Shown piece after piece: positions 1 through 8,517 of a DNA stretch of 64,000 bases; the first letter of the stretch is position 1, and every line of letters starts with the position of its first letter. Source of the stretch: Halorubrum salinarum. GTDB taxonomy: Archaea > Halobacteriota > Halobacteria > Halobacteriales > Haloferacaceae. The notes beneath the pieces were generated by a model. That model was given only the letters and a program-made list of their open reading frames with translations, was not told where the DNA came from and did no database searches. The position numbers were made by a program, and so were the translations under genes. The DNA is taken from contig NZ_CP053941.1 of NCBI RefSeq assembly GCF_013267195.1, positions 1,364,001 through 1,428,000 on the forward strand. Direction: 5' to 3'.

Positions 1-1
1 C

Positions 2-592
2 GTCAAGCGCCGCGCGGAGGGGACGCCGGACGACTTCCTCGCGTTCCTGATCGCCGAGCGGCTGGTTCAGATCGGTCACGAGCCGGCGCCGGGCGCGGTC
101 CGCGGCGACGCCTCGAACGGCGGCGACTCGGCCGGCCTCCCCGAGTCGTTCCTGCCCTTCTTCGGCGAGCGCTACCGCGACCTCGACGCCGCGATCCGCC
201 GCCCGGACCCGGAGACCGGCGAGTCGACGACCGGGTTCGGTCCGACCGACGTCTTCCAGGTCGCGAACGCGCTGTTCGACGCGTGGGTCGGGCTCCACAC
301 CCGCGACGCGTTCGCCTCGTGGGCCGACGAGTATCCCCGGCTGTTCGGCGCGTGGGTCGACGCGGGCGACCGGCTCTCCGGGCGGCTCGGTGACCTCTCC
401 GGCGAGGTGGCGCGCGGCGACACCGACTTCCCGGCCGCGACGGAGTACGCCTGCTCGGCGGTCAAACACGACCTCGACCTGCCGGCGCCGTACGGCGCGC
501 TCGACACGACCGCCTACCGGGAACGGGGGGCGCCCTACGCGGTCGCGTGGGCGGAGAAGACGTTCGCCGCGCTCGTCGACGACGAGGAGTAA
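2..592 (+). CDS. Hypothetical protein, 5' end outside window
   Basis: The reading frame is open from base 2 to the TAA at 590-592, so the start codon lies upstream. About 196 residues are visible. The sequence is soluble and acidic with Trp and Tyr scattered through predicted helices (for example FDAWVGLHTRDAF) and no membrane segment, signal peptide or metal-binding motif that I can see. The Asp/Glu-rich composition and third-position GC match the neighbours, so it is a real gene. I do not recognise the family. It runs towards the KaiC-like gene on the other strand, with only 30 bases between the two stop codons. Confidence 0.75.
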   Translation, partial: VKRRAEGTPDDFLAFLIAERLVQIGHEPAPGAVRGDASNGGDSAGLPESFLPFFGERYRDLDAAIRRPDPETGESTTGFGPTDVFQVANALFDAWVGLHTRDAFASWADEYPRLFGAWVDAGDRLSGRLGDLSGEVARGDTDFPAATEYACSAVKHDLDLPAPYGALDTTAYRERGAPYAVAWAEKTFAALVDDEE

Positions 593-622
593 CGGGGCGC
601 GCGCTCGCGGCGAAACCGCCGT

Positions 623-1201
623 TCAGACGTCGACGACGACGTTGCCGTCGCCGTCGAGGTCGATGACGCCGTCGAACAGGTCGCGGAACCGGTCGAGGGT
701 CGCGACCTCGTGGACCTCCTCGGAGAGGTGGAAGATGCCGACCGCGTCGTGTTCGTCGAGCAGGTCGAGGATCTCTGCGGCCGCCTCGTACACGGCGTCG
801 TCGTCGGCGTAGTAGGCCATCTCGGTGAGCGAGTCGACGGAGACGCGCCGCTTCCCCTCGTTCTCCGTGAGGAACCGCTCGACGCGGTCGACGACGCCGT
901 CGAGGTCGTCCGGCGCGGAGACGTAGTAGACGTCGTCGGACGTGCGGCGCGAGTAGCCGCGCTCGACGGAGAGGGTGTCGAGGATGGTCGCCTTCGTCTC
1001 GTCGACGTCGTAGTACTCCAGCTTCTGTTCGACCTCGCGCGCCGTGGTCCGCGTCGAGACGACGAGGAACGCGTCGGTGTCGGTCTTCAGGAAGTCCGTG
1101 TCGATCCGGTCCGTCTCGCCGATGCTCGGGTGGACGAGGAGCAGTCCGGTCCCGCCCGGTATCGCCTCCGGCCCATTCTCGATGGCGAGGGAGTAGTCCA
1201 T
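623..1201 (-). CDS. KaiC/RadA-like fold protein lacking a Walker A lysine
   Basis: 192 residues. It looks like the small haloarchaeal group of proteins built on the RecA/KaiC fold: an N-terminal strand with a glycine turn (GGTGLLLVHPS, residues 17-27), then STRTTAREVEQKL where a KaiC-like ATPase would have its second strand, and a C-terminal half reading VSVDSLTEMAYYADDD and IFHLSEEVHE. The P-loop is degenerate: no GKS/GKT lysine follows the glycines, so ATP hydrolysis is unlikely. It is probably a regulatory or protein-binding relative. The start ATG at 1199-1201 heads the conserved MDYSLAIENG; the divergent gap to 1438 carries promoters. Family assignment is by eye; a second, zinc-finger-bearing relative sits at 27351. 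Confidence 0.55.
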   Translation of the reverse strand: MDYSLAIENGPEAIPGGTGLLLVHPSIGETDRIDTDFLKTDTDAFLVVSTRTTAREVEQKLEYYDVDETKATILDTLSVERGYSRRTSDDVYYVSAPDDLDGVVDRVERFLTENEGKRRVSVDSLTEMAYYADDDAVYEAAAEILDLLDEHDAVGIFHLSEEVHEVATLDRFRDLFDGVIDLDGDGNVVVDV

Positions 1202-1405
1202 GGGATCGGAACTCGCCGGACCGACTTAACGGTGCGGGCCGGGGCATCTCAGACCGTCCGACTCCGGCGGGTCGCTCGGTCCGCGTCCGACCGGCGTCGC
1301 GGTCGCTCACGTTCTCCCCTTCGTTTCGTTTGGAGGTTCTGATAGGAACGCGCCGACCGGTTACTCGCCCGCCCGCGAGCCGACGCCCTCGGTCTCGCCG
1401 GTCGG

Positions 1406-1412
1406 TTTTTTT
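1406..1412 (+). promoter_or_regulatory. T-rich TATA-like box of the MgtE pair
   Basis: A run of seven T in GC-rich DNA ends 26 nt before the ATG at 1438. This is the spacing expected for a leaderless haloarchaeal transcript, and it supports the start at 1438 over an in-frame codon at 1330. Confidence 0.5.
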
Positions 1413-1437
1413 GCCCCGCCCGCCGTCGGTGCGGTCG

Positions 1438-2010
1438 ATGCCCGGGCACGACTCCGCGCGCGACGTCTACCGGCAGGCGCTCCCGGTGATAGCCGTCAGC
1501 CTGATCGCCGGGCTGTTCGCGGGGACGATACTCGCCTCCGAGACCATGCGTGCGAACATCGCGGAGGTCCCCGGCCTCCTGCTGCTTTTGCCGGCGTTCC
1601 TCGCGACCCGCGGCGGGGTGTACGGCTCGCTCGGCGCCCGGCTCTCGACCGGCCTCCACCAGGGGATCATCGAGCCGCGGTTCCGCCCGGACCGCCGGCT
1701 CACGAACGCCGTCGTCGCCTCCTTCCTCAACGGGATGACCGTCTCCGTGTTCATCGCGGTCGTCACCTACGCGACGCTCGTCCTGTTCGGCGACGGCGGG
1801 AGCCTCTTCCAGCTGGTCGGCGTGATGGTCGTCGCCGGCTTCCTCTCCGCCGTCCTCATGATCACCGTGCTCATCGCGGTCATCTTCGTCGGCTACCGCC
1901 GCGGGCTCGACCCCGACAACGTCATCGGGCCGGTCGTCACGACGCTCGGCGACGTGTTCGGGGTGTTCTTCCTCCTCGTCGGGGTGGCCGTCGTGGGGGC
2001 CGTCTCGTGA
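1438..2010 (+). CDS. MgtE/SLC41-type divalent cation transporter, first half
   Basis: 190 residues, almost entirely membrane: about five hydrophobic segments (for example VIAVSLIAGLFAGTIL and VSVFIAVVTYATLVLF). Conserved features of the MgtE membrane domain are visible: LLLLPAFLATRGGVYGSLGARLSTGLHQG near residues 45-75, and a late GLDPDNVIGPVVTTLGD near 160-175. The MgtE N domain and CBS pair are absent, so this is a membrane-domain-only protein. It is followed by a second such protein with a GTGA overlap (2007-2010), so the two are translationally coupled and probably form one channel. Mg2+ is the likely ion; Co2+ or another divalent cation is possible. Confidence 0.85.
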   Translation: MPGHDSARDVYRQALPVIAVSLIAGLFAGTILASETMRANIAEVPGLLLLLPAFLATRGGVYGSLGARLSTGLHQGIIEPRFRPDRRLTNAVVASFLNGMTVSVFIAVVTYATLVLFGDGGSLFQLVGVMVVAGFLSAVLMITVLIAVIFVGYRRGLDPDNVIGPVVTTLGDVFGVFFLLVGVAVVGAVS

Positions 2011-2582
2011 CCGAGCCGCAGTCGACCGCCGTCGACGAGTGGTCGGTCCGGCGGATCGTCCGGACGATGATCCCGCTCTTGGCCGCGCTGTCGGTGCTCC
2101 AGCTCGTCTCCGGCACCGTGCTGGAGACCTACGAGGCGGTCCTCCTCCGGTACCCGGCCCTGCTCGTCCTCGTCCCGGTCCAGATCGGGACGGCCGGCAA
2201 CCTCGCGTCGATCACCTGCTCGCGGCTCACGACCCAGCTGTACCTCGGGACCTACGAGCTCAGCCCGTCGAACCCCGCGCTCCGAGCGAACGCGGGCGCG
2301 GTGTTCGCGCTCGCGGCGACCGTCTTCGGCGCCGTCGGCGTCGCCGCCTGGGCCATCGGGCTCGCGCTCGGGGGGTCGCTCGCGCTCGGCCGGGTGCTAC
2401 TGATCTCGCTGGTCTCCGGCATGGCGCTCGCCGCGCTCGTCGTCGCCGCCAGCGTCGCCGCCGTCGAGGCGTCCTACCGGATCGGGCTCAACCCCGACGA
2501 CACGACGATTCCGGTGGTGACGAACCTCTGTGACATCGCCGGCGTGTTGATCCTCTTCGCGGTCGTCTCGGTCGCGCTGTGA
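2007..2582 (+). CDS. MgtE/SLC41-type divalent cation transporter, second half
   Basis: 191 residues with a GTG start at 2007 overlapping the previous stop. About five membrane segments. It carries the same landmarks as its upstream partner: PALLVLVPVQIGTAGNLASI (residues 48-67, where the partner has LLLLPAFLATRGG) and GLNPDDTTIPVVTNLCD (residues 160-176). These two pseudo-equivalent sites suggest each gene encodes one half of a two-fold pore, as in MgtE homodimers. No regulatory N or CBS domain is present, so gating by intracellular Mg2+ must differ from bacterial MgtE. Downstream is a convergent membrane protein gene, 22 bp away. Confidence 0.85.
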   Translation: MTEPQSTAVDEWSVRRIVRTMIPLLAALSVLQLVSGTVLETYEAVLLRYPALLVLVPVQIGTAGNLASITCSRLTTQLYLGTYELSPSNPALRANAGAVFALAATVFGAVGVAAWAIGLALGGSLALGRVLLISLVSGMALAALVVAASVAAVEASYRIGLNPDDTTIPVVTNLCDIAGVLILFAVVSVAL

Positions 2583-2604
2583 GGACCGACCGGCTCGAAC
2601 CCGA

Positions 2605-3048
2605 TCAGAACACGCTGTCGGCCGTCGCGGCGCCGACGACGCTGAACACGGCGCCGACGGCGACGGCCTTCGCGGTCGTCGCGACCACCGCGCCGTCGCC
2701 GATCCCGCCCTCGACGAGGAAGGTGTGGGGCGCGTCGAAGATCAGCGCGAGCAGGAGGACGGAGCCGAACGCGACCGTCATCAGCGAGACGAACCGGGTC
2801 GGGATCCCGACGAGATCCGGCTCCTCGTCCACGTCGCGGCCGGTGTCGGCCCGGTACAGCGCGGCGTAGCCGATCAGCCCCACGAGCACGGCGGTCACGG
2901 TGGCCTGGATCCAGTTCATCCCCGCGGCGAGCTCCCACACCTCCGCGGTGACGACGAACGGCCCCGCGAGCAGGAAGCCGCCGACCGACTGCTGGGCCAT
3001 GTCGGCCACCCGGAAGTGCGGTCGGCGGAGCGCTCGCGGTCGCTTCAT
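2605..3048 (-). CDS. DUF2391-like integral membrane protein
   Basis: 147 residues with four likely membrane helices: residues 22-42, 48-66, 86-104 and 125-145. The short N-terminal region is basic (MKRPRALRRPHFR) and the rest neutral. It resembles the C-terminal part of the TIGR02587/DUF2391 family of putative integral membrane proteins, which have no assigned function. The start at 3046-3048 is the only Met that leaves a sensible cytoplasmic lead before the first helix; the frame stays open to 4176 but that extension is arginine-rich shadow coding. It is divergent from the methyltransferase at 3115, so the 66-bp gap must hold both promoters. Confidence 0.6.
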   Translation of the reverse strand: MKRPRALRRPHFRVADMAQQSVGGFLLAGPFVVTAEVWELAAGMNWIQATVTAVLVGLIGYAALYRADTGRDVDEEPDLVGIPTRFVSLMTVAFGSVLLLALIFDAPHTFLVEGGIGDGAVVATTAKAVAVGAVFSVVGAATADSVF

Positions 3049-3114
3049 ACCCACGACCGGGACCGGAGTCGGTAAAACACCGCTGTTTTTCACCGTTCTC
3101 CACGTCCGGCCGGT

Positions 3115-3792
3115 ATGAGCGTTCGCGAGGAGTTCGACGAGTGGGCGGCCGCGGGGAAGGACCGCGGCATGGAGGACCGGCACTGGCACACCGCGAAACA
3201 CGTCCTGGCGCGGATGCCGGTCGAGGACGGCGACGCGGTCCTCGATCTGGGCACCGGCTCCGGCTACGCGCTCCGCGCGCTCCGCGAGCGGGGCATCGGC
3301 CGCGGGTACGGCCTCGACGGCGCCCCCGAGATGGCGAACAACGCCCGCGGGTACACGGACGACGGCGCGGTCGGCTACCTCGTCGGCGACTTCGACGAGC
3401 TCCCCTTCGCCGACGACTCGCTGGACCACGTCTTCTCGATGGAGGCGTTCTACTACGCGAGCGACCCGGTCCACACCCTCGAAGAGGTCCGGCGCGTGCT
3501 CCGGCCGGGCGGCACCTTCTACTGCGCGGTCAACTACTTCGAAGAGAGCGAGACGACCCACGCGTGGCAGGAGAACATCTCCGTCGAGATGACGCTGTGG
3601 TCGCGCGACGAGTACCGCGAGGCGTTCCGCGAGGCCGGGCTGTACGTCGCCGAGCAGGACGCGATCCCCGACCGCGAGACCGAGATCCCCGACGCCTCCG
3701 AGTTCCCGACGGAGGGGTACGAGTCGCGCGAGGCGATGATCGATCGGTATCGGACGTGGGGGACGCTGTTGACGGTCGGCGTCGCTCCCTGA
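3115..3792 (+). CDS. Class I SAM-dependent methyltransferase
   Basis: 225 residues. The class I Rossmann motifs are in order: motif I VLDLGTGSGYALRAL near residues 42-56, an acidic end of strand 2 at GYGLDGAPEMA, motif III-like GDFDELPFADDSLDHVFSMEAFYYA near 92-117, and LRPGGTFYCAVNYF near 131-144. This matches the Methyltransf_11 (UbiE/COQ5-like) type acting on small molecules. The substrate cannot be read from sequence. The ATG at 3115 follows a T-rich box at 3086-3090, the usual leaderless spacing. It stands alone between a divergent membrane protein gene and a short membrane protein gene. Confidence 0.85.
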   Translation: MSVREEFDEWAAAGKDRGMEDRHWHTAKHVLARMPVEDGDAVLDLGTGSGYALRALRERGIGRGYGLDGAPEMANNARGYTDDGAVGYLVGDFDELPFADDSLDHVFSMEAFYYASDPVHTLEEVRRVLRPGGTFYCAVNYFEESETTHAWQENISVEMTLWSRDEYREAFREAGLYVAEQDAIPDRETEIPDASEFPTEGYESREAMIDRYRTWGTLLTVGVAP

Positions 3793-3908
3793 ATCGGACT
3801 TCGGAGGCGTCGATCCCCGGGAGACCGACGGGCGTCGTCCGCTGAGTACGGTGGCGGTGTCTCCGGGCGGCCAGTACAGTTTTTTGCTAGCGCACGTCAG
3901 CGACTCGT

Positions 3909-4319
3909 ATGTTAAGGCCCCGCTACCATCGGTTCGCAGCGTTCGGCCTCGGTGTCGGAACGGGGGGAGCGTTGCTCTGGCTCGGAATCGACGTCCTGCT
4001 TTCGAGCGCGGTCGCGGTCGCGCTCGCTGTGAGCGTCGCGTTCCAGTTTCGAACCAACCGCGAGTTTCCCGACAGGTGGACCGGAAGCGGATGGAGGAAC
4101 GACCGGTGGACTCTCCTTTCGTTGGCCGTGACCAACTTCGCCGCGCTCGTCGGCGTCCGATGGCTTCCGCTCCCAAACGGGTACGGCGCTGCGGTCTCGT
4201 TTCTGATCATCTTCGTCGGGGTCTCCGCTTACCTGGGCGGACTGCTCGCAGCGAAGGAGCGCGGCCCGTTCGACGATGAGCGTTCTGTCGGGAACACGGG
4301 CGTTCCCGAGGGCGACTAA
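3909..4319 (+). CDS. Small membrane protein of unknown function
   Basis: 136 residues. Four hydrophobic stretches are visible (about residues 9-25, 28-45, 68-83 and 88-113), ending in a charged tail. Its codon use is less extreme than its neighbours, with more A/T at third positions (for example GTTCGAACCAACCGCGAG), which may mean recent transfer or weak selection. A T6 run at 3884-3889 lies about 20 nt upstream of the ATG and fits a TATA-like box. I do not recognise the family. Confidence 0.6.
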   Translation: MLRPRYHRFAAFGLGVGTGGALLWLGIDVLLSSAVAVALAVSVAFQFRTNREFPDRWTGSGWRNDRWTLLSLAVTNFAALVGVRWLPLPNGYGAAVSFLIIFVGVSAYLGGLLAAKERGPFDDERSVGNTGVPEGD

Positions 4320-4389
4320 CGGTCGTCGGGGTTCCGGTCTTCTCCCGACATACACGCTCTCGGCACACGGCATCGCACTCTTCCGACGG

Positions 4390-4396
4390 TTTAAAT
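4390..4396 (+). promoter_or_regulatory. TATA box of hel308
   Basis: TTTAAAT stands out in GC-rich DNA and ends 25 nt before the ATG at 4421, predicting a leaderless or near-leaderless hel308-cgi121 transcript. Confidence 0.6.
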
Positions 4397-4420
4397 CGCG
4401 TCGGAGACCAGAGTCCGATA

Positions 4421-6886
4421 ATGGAACCGAGTTCGCTCTCCGGGCTCCCCGCCGGCGTCGGCGAGGCGCTCGAAGCGGAGGGCGTCGCGGAGCTGTACCC
4501 GCCCCAGGAGGCGGCCGTCGACGCGGGCGTCACCGACGGCGAGAGCCTCGTCGCGGCGGTCCCGACCGCGTCCGGGAAGACCCTGATCGCCGAGCTCGCG
4601 ATGCTCTCCTCCATCGAGCGCGGCGGGAAGGCGCTGTACATCGTCCCGCTGCGCGCGCTCGCCAGCGAGAAGAAGGCGGAGTTCGAGCGCTGGGAGGACC
4701 ACGGCGTCACGGTCGGCGTCTCCACGGGCAACTACGACTCCGACGGCGAGTGGCTCGCGAGCCGGGACGTCATCGTCGCCACCTCGGAGAAGGTCGACTC
4801 GCTGATCCGCAACGGCGCGCCGTGGATCGACGACCTCACCTGCGTCGTCAGCGACGAGGTCCACCTCGTCGACGACTCCCACCGCGGCCCCACGCTCGAA
4901 GTCACCCTCGCGAAGCTCCGCAAGGTGAACCCGGGCCTCCAGACGGTCGCGCTCTCCGCGACCGTCGGCAACGCCGACGTCATCGCCGACTGGCTCGACG
5001 CCGAGCTGGTCGAGTCCGACTGGCGGCCCATCGAGCTCCGCACCGGCGTCCACTTCGGTAACGCGATCAACTTCGACGACGGGAGCCAGCGCGAGGTGCC
5101 CGTCGAGCGCGGCGAGGACCAGACCGCGAGGCTCGTCGCCGACGCCTTAGACACCGAGGAGGACGGGCAGGGCGGCTCCTCGCTCGTCTTCGTCAACTCC
5201 CGGCGCAACGCCGAGTCGGCGGCCCGGAAGCTCGGCGAGGTCACCGGCTCCAGACTCACCGGCGAGGAGCGCGACCGGCTTCGCGAACTCGCCGAGGAGA
5301 TCCGCGGGGTCTCCGACACGGACACCTCCGAGGACCTCGCCGACGCGGTCGAGCGGGGGTCCGCGTTCCACCACGCCGGCCTCGCGAGCGAGCACCGGAG
5401 CCTGGTCGAGGACGCGTTCCGCGACCGCCTGATCAAGTGCGTCTCCGCGACGCCGACGCTCGCCGCCGGCGTCAACACGCCCGCCCGCCGGGTGATCGTC
5501 CGCGACTGGCGCCGCTACGACGGCGAGTTCGGCGGCATGAAGCCGCTCGACGTGCTCGAGGTCCACCAGATGTGCGGGCGGGCGGGCCGCCCCGGCCTCG
5601 ACCCCTACGGCGAGGCGGTGCTGCTCGCGAACAGTGCCGACACCCGCGAGGAGCTGTTCGACCGCTACGTCTGGGCCGAGGCCGAGCCGGTCCGCTCGAA
5701 GCTCGCGGCCGAGCCCGCGCTCCGGACGCACGTCCTCGCGACGGTCGCGTCCGGCTTCGCCGCCACCCGAGACGGGCTGCTCTCCTTCCTCGATAACACC
5801 CTTTACGCGACCCAGACCGACGACGAGGGGCGCCTCGCCTCGGTCACCGACACCGTCCTCGACTACCTCGAAGTGAACGGCTTCGTCGAGCGCGACCGCG
5901 ACGGCGGGAGCGAGGGCCTCGCCGCGACCGGCATCGGCCACACCGTCTCGCGGCTCTACCTCGACCCGATGAGCGCGGCCGAGATACTCGACGGGCTCCG
6001 CACCGTCGCGGACGGCGACGACGAGGGGGCCGGGGCCGGCGACTTCGTCCCCGCCGACGGCGCCGCCCCCGGGCCCGACGCGGACGCCGACGATGCCGGG
6101 TTCACGACTTACACGCGGGCCGACGGAGATGCGGACGGCGACGCGGACGACCCCGCTGAGGCGGCGGCGTCGGACGGCGACGACGGCCCCGAGGTCACCC
6201 CGCTCGGTCTCTATCACCTCGTCAGCCGGACCCCCGACACCTACCAGCTGTACCTCAAGTCCGGCGACCGCGAGGAGTACACGGAGGTCTGCTACGAGCG
6301 CGAGGCGGAGCTGCTCGGCGACACGCCCTCGGAGTACGAGGACGTGCGGTTCGAGGACTGGCTCGCCGCACTGAAGACGGGCCGCCTCCTGGAGGACTGG
6401 GCGAACGAGGTCGACGAGGACCGGATCGCGGAGCGGTACGGCGTCGGGCCGGGCGACATCCGCGGGAAGGTCGACACCGCGGAGTGGCTCCTGCGCGCCG
6501 CCGAGACCCTGGCGCGCGACGTGGAGGGCATCGACGGCGACGTGGTCGTTCGGGTTCGCGAGGCCCGCAAGCGGCTGGAGTACGGCGTGCGCGAGGAGCT
6601 GCTCGACCTCGCGGGCGTCCGCAACGTCGGCCGCAAGCGCGCCCGCCGCCTCTACGAGGCCGGCATCGAGAGCCGCGCGGACCTCCGGGAGGCGGACAAG
6701 GCCGTCGTCCTCGGCGCGCTCCGCGGCCGCGAGCGCACCGCCGAGCGCATCCTGGAGAACGCCGGCCGCGAGGACCCCTCGCTCGACGGCGTCGACCCCG
6801 ACAGCTCGGCCTCGGCCGCGGCGACCGCGGGCGCGGACGCCGACGGCGACGGCGACGGGCAGGCGAGCCTAGGTGATTTCGGATGA
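4421..6886 (+). CDS. hel308: ATP-dependent DNA helicase Hel308 (Ski2-type, superfamily 2)
   Basis: 821 residues. Hel308 is an archaeal 3'-5' helicase that processes stalled replication forks. Motifs run in order: Q-like YPPQ (26-29), Walker A PTASGKT (48-54), DEVH box (D145), SAT (about 180, ALSATVG), motif IV region [10 protein letters not shown], and motif [12 protein letters not shown] (about 384-393). The C-terminal part has the ratchet domain and a helix-hairpin-helix-like [22 protein letters not shown] near 727-748, then an acidic tail ending in a PIP-like ASLGDFG. An Asp/Gly/Ala-rich insert of about 60 residues (roughly 530-588) interrupts the later domains and is probably disordered. 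Its TGA overlaps the ATG of cgi121, so the two are coupled. Confidence 0.95.
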   Translation: MEPSSLSGLPAGVGEALEAEGVAELYPPQEAAVDAGVTDGESLVAAVPTASGKTLIAELAMLSSIERGGKALYIVPLRALASEKKAEFERWEDHGVTVGVSTGNYDSDGEWLASRDVIVATSEKVDSLIRNGAPWIDDLTCVVSDEVHLVDDSHRGPTLEVTLAKLRKVNPGLQTVALSATVGNADVIADWLDAELVESDWRPIELRTGVHFGNAINFDDGSQREVPVERGEDQTARLVADALDTEEDGQGGSSLVFVNSRRNAESAARKLGEVTGSRLTGEERDRLRELAEEIRGVSDTDTSEDLADAVERGSAFHHAGLASEHRSLVEDAFRDRLIKCVSATPTLAAGVNTPARRVIVRDWRRYDGEFGGMKPLDVLEVHQMCGRAGRPGLDPYGEAVLLANSADTREELFDRYVWAEAEPVRSKLAAEPALRTHVLATVASGFAATRDGLLSFLDNTLYATQTDDEGRLASVTDTVLDYLEVNGFVERDRDGGSEGLAATGIGHTVSRLYLDPMSAAEILDGLRTVADGDDEGAGAGDFVPADGAAPGPDADADDAGFTTYTRADGDADGDADDPAEAAASDGDDGPEVTPLGLYHLVSRTPDTYQLYLKSGDREEYTEVCYEREAELLGDTPSEYEDVRFEDWLAALKTGRLLEDWANEVDEDRIAERYGVGPGDIRGKVDTAEWLLRAAETLARDVEGIDGDVVVRVREARKRLEYGVREELLDLAGVRNVGRKRARRLYEAGIESRADLREADKAVVLGALRGRERTAERILENAGREDPSLDGVDPDSSASAAATAGADADGDGDGQASLGDFG

Positions 6887-7476
6887 CGGCGCCCGCGGTC
6901 GATGCCGACGGGGAACCGGCGCCGGCCCCCGCGGTCCGTCTCGTCGCCGGGACGTTCGCGGTCGCCGACCTCGACGCGTTCCTCGCCGACCTCGACGAGG
7001 TCGCCGCGGAGACCGGCGCGGTCGTCCAGGCGTTCGACGCCGACCTCGTCGTCTCCGGGACGCAGCTCCGCGAGGCGGCGCGGCTCGCCGCCCGGGCGAT
7101 CGCCCGCGGCGAGGCGGTCGCGCGCGACCCCGGCGTCGAGGTCCTGCTGTACGCGGCGGGGCGCCGACAGATCGACCGCGCCCTCGACCTCGGCGTCGCG
7201 GAGGGCGAACGTCCCGCCGTCGTCCTCGTCGCGGACTTCGGCGACGTGCCCGGCGCGGACCGTCCCCCGGCGGACCTCGACTGGGCGGCCGAGGCGGTCC
7301 GGGGACTCGCGCTCGACTCGGCCGAGCCCGCCGAGGGGGACGCGCTCGCGACCGGATTCGACGAGGACCGCGTCCGCGAGTTCTACGGCGTCACCGACCG
7401 CGAGCTCGCCGCGACGAACGGCGGCCTCGCCGACGCCGTCCGCGAGCGCGTCGCGCTGCTGGACGTCGAGAAGTGA
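6883..7476 (+). CDS. cgi121: KEOPS complex subunit Cgi121
   Basis: 197 residues. Cgi121 is the subunit of the KEOPS complex (with Kae1, Bud32, Pcc1) that binds tRNA during threonylcarbamoyl-adenosine synthesis at position 37. Recognisable parts are a central [22 protein letters not shown] (helix delivering the conserved region), [21 protein letters not shown], and the C-terminal helix after [20 protein letters not shown]. The ATG overlaps the hel308 stop codon (ATGA at 6883-6886), so it depends on hel308 translation. The N-terminal 18 residues are Ala/Pro-rich and likely disordered. The other KEOPS genes are not in this window. Confidence 0.85.
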   Translation: MTAPAVDADGEPAPAPAVRLVAGTFAVADLDAFLADLDEVAAETGAVVQAFDADLVVSGTQLREAARLAARAIARGEAVARDPGVEVLLYAAGRRQIDRALDLGVAEGERPAVVLVADFGDVPGADRPPADLDWAAEAVRGLALDSAEPAEGDALATGFDEDRVREFYGVTDRELAATNGGLADAVRERVALLDVEK

Positions 7477-7570
7477 CCGCGGACGCCCCGTTCGACACCC
7501 CTTCGTTTCAAGTGGAGACCGCGGGACTGCGGCGCCGCTCGGTTCTAGGCGAAGCGGGACGCGGGAGAAG

Positions 7571-7643
7571 TAGTCCATCCTGGATTCGAACCAGGGTCGT
7601 TGCCCCCAGAAGGCAACAGGATTGGCCACTACCCCAATGGACT
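7571..7643 (-). tRNA. tRNA-Gln (anticodon CTG)
   Basis: Read on the minus strand, AGTCCAT at the 5' end pairs with ATGGACT at the 3' end (7-bp acceptor), followed by discriminator A; no CCA is encoded. The anticodon stem TTGCC/GGCAA encloses the loop TTCTGGG, giving anticodon CTG (codon CAG). The T arm contains GGTTCGAATCC. The D arm is GGGTAGTGGCCAATCC. No intron is present. It lies in the 366-bp gap between cgi121 and purO; apart from the tRNA and promoters I see nothing in that gap. Confidence 0.95.
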
Positions 7644-7842
7644 CCGTACCAACCGATAGCCAGTACGTCTTTGTAAGCGTTGCGCGTTGCGGCCGCCGTG
7701 CGATCGGTTGACGGGACGGCTTCCCGGCGGGAGCGCGGTCGGGTGGGAAGCGAGAAGCCGCGTCGGGACCGAGCTCCTCCCGCCGGATCGCGTTCGTGGG
7801 CATATCGACGCGCTTTACAGGGCCGAATCCACACGACCCTGT

Positions 7843-8436
7843 ATGTACGTCGGACGATTCGTCGTCGTCGCGCCCGGCATCGGCGGCTACCGCGTCTCCT
7901 CCCGCTCGTTCCCGAACCGTCGCGTCCGCGACCGCGGCGGGACGCTCACCGTCGGGCCGACGCCCGACGCGCCCGAGACCGACAACCCGTACGTCTCGTA
8001 CAACTGCGCGCGGGCGGTCGAGACCCCGACCGGGGAGCCGCTCGCGGCCCTCGGCAACGGCTCGCACGTCGACCCGATCGCGGAGAAGCTGGCGCGCGGC
8101 TACCCCGCCCGCGACGCGCTCGCGTCGGCGCTGCTCGCGCTCGACTACGAGAAGGACGACTACGACACGCCCCGCGTCGCCGGCGTCGTCGGCGCCGACG
8201 CGGCGACTATCGGCACCGTCCGCCGCGACGCGCTGATCGTCGAGGCGGTCGAGGAGCCGACCGTCGTCGCCACCTACGAGACGGACTCGCCCGAGCCGTA
8301 CGACCTGACGGCGACCGACGCGGCGTCGGTCGCGACCGAACTCCTCGGCGCCGACCTCGAACACCCGGTCTGCGCCGCGGGCGCGACCGTCGACGGCGAC
8401 GGCGTCTCGCTCGCGTTCGACAACGGCGGCGACTGA
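7843..8436 (+). CDS. purO: Archaeal IMP cyclohydrolase PurO
   Basis: 197 residues, the normal length for PurO, which closes the purine ring by converting FAICAR to IMP, the last step of purine synthesis in many archaea. Family signatures visible are the start [10 protein letters not shown], the segment [11 protein letters not shown] (18-28), [11 protein letters not shown] (about 48-58), [41 protein letters not shown] (roughly 72-112) and AGVVG. The ATG at 7843 fits the family N terminus and lies about 26 nt after a CTTTAC box. The frame opens earlier (7687) but the added residues do not match the family. Confidence 0.93.
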   Translation: MYVGRFVVVAPGIGGYRVSSRSFPNRRVRDRGGTLTVGPTPDAPETDNPYVSYNCARAVETPTGEPLAALGNGSHVDPIAEKLARGYPARDALASALLALDYEKDDYDTPRVAGVVGADAATIGTVRRDALIVEAVEEPTVVATYETDSPEPYDLTATDAASVATELLGADLEHPVCAAGATVDGDGVSLAFDNGGD

Positions 8437-8517
8437 TCGTCCCCGCCCGAGAATATCGACCGCCGACCGCCTTTCCGCCTCCCGACGCCTTTTGCCTCCC
8501 CCGTCCGAGTGACGGGC

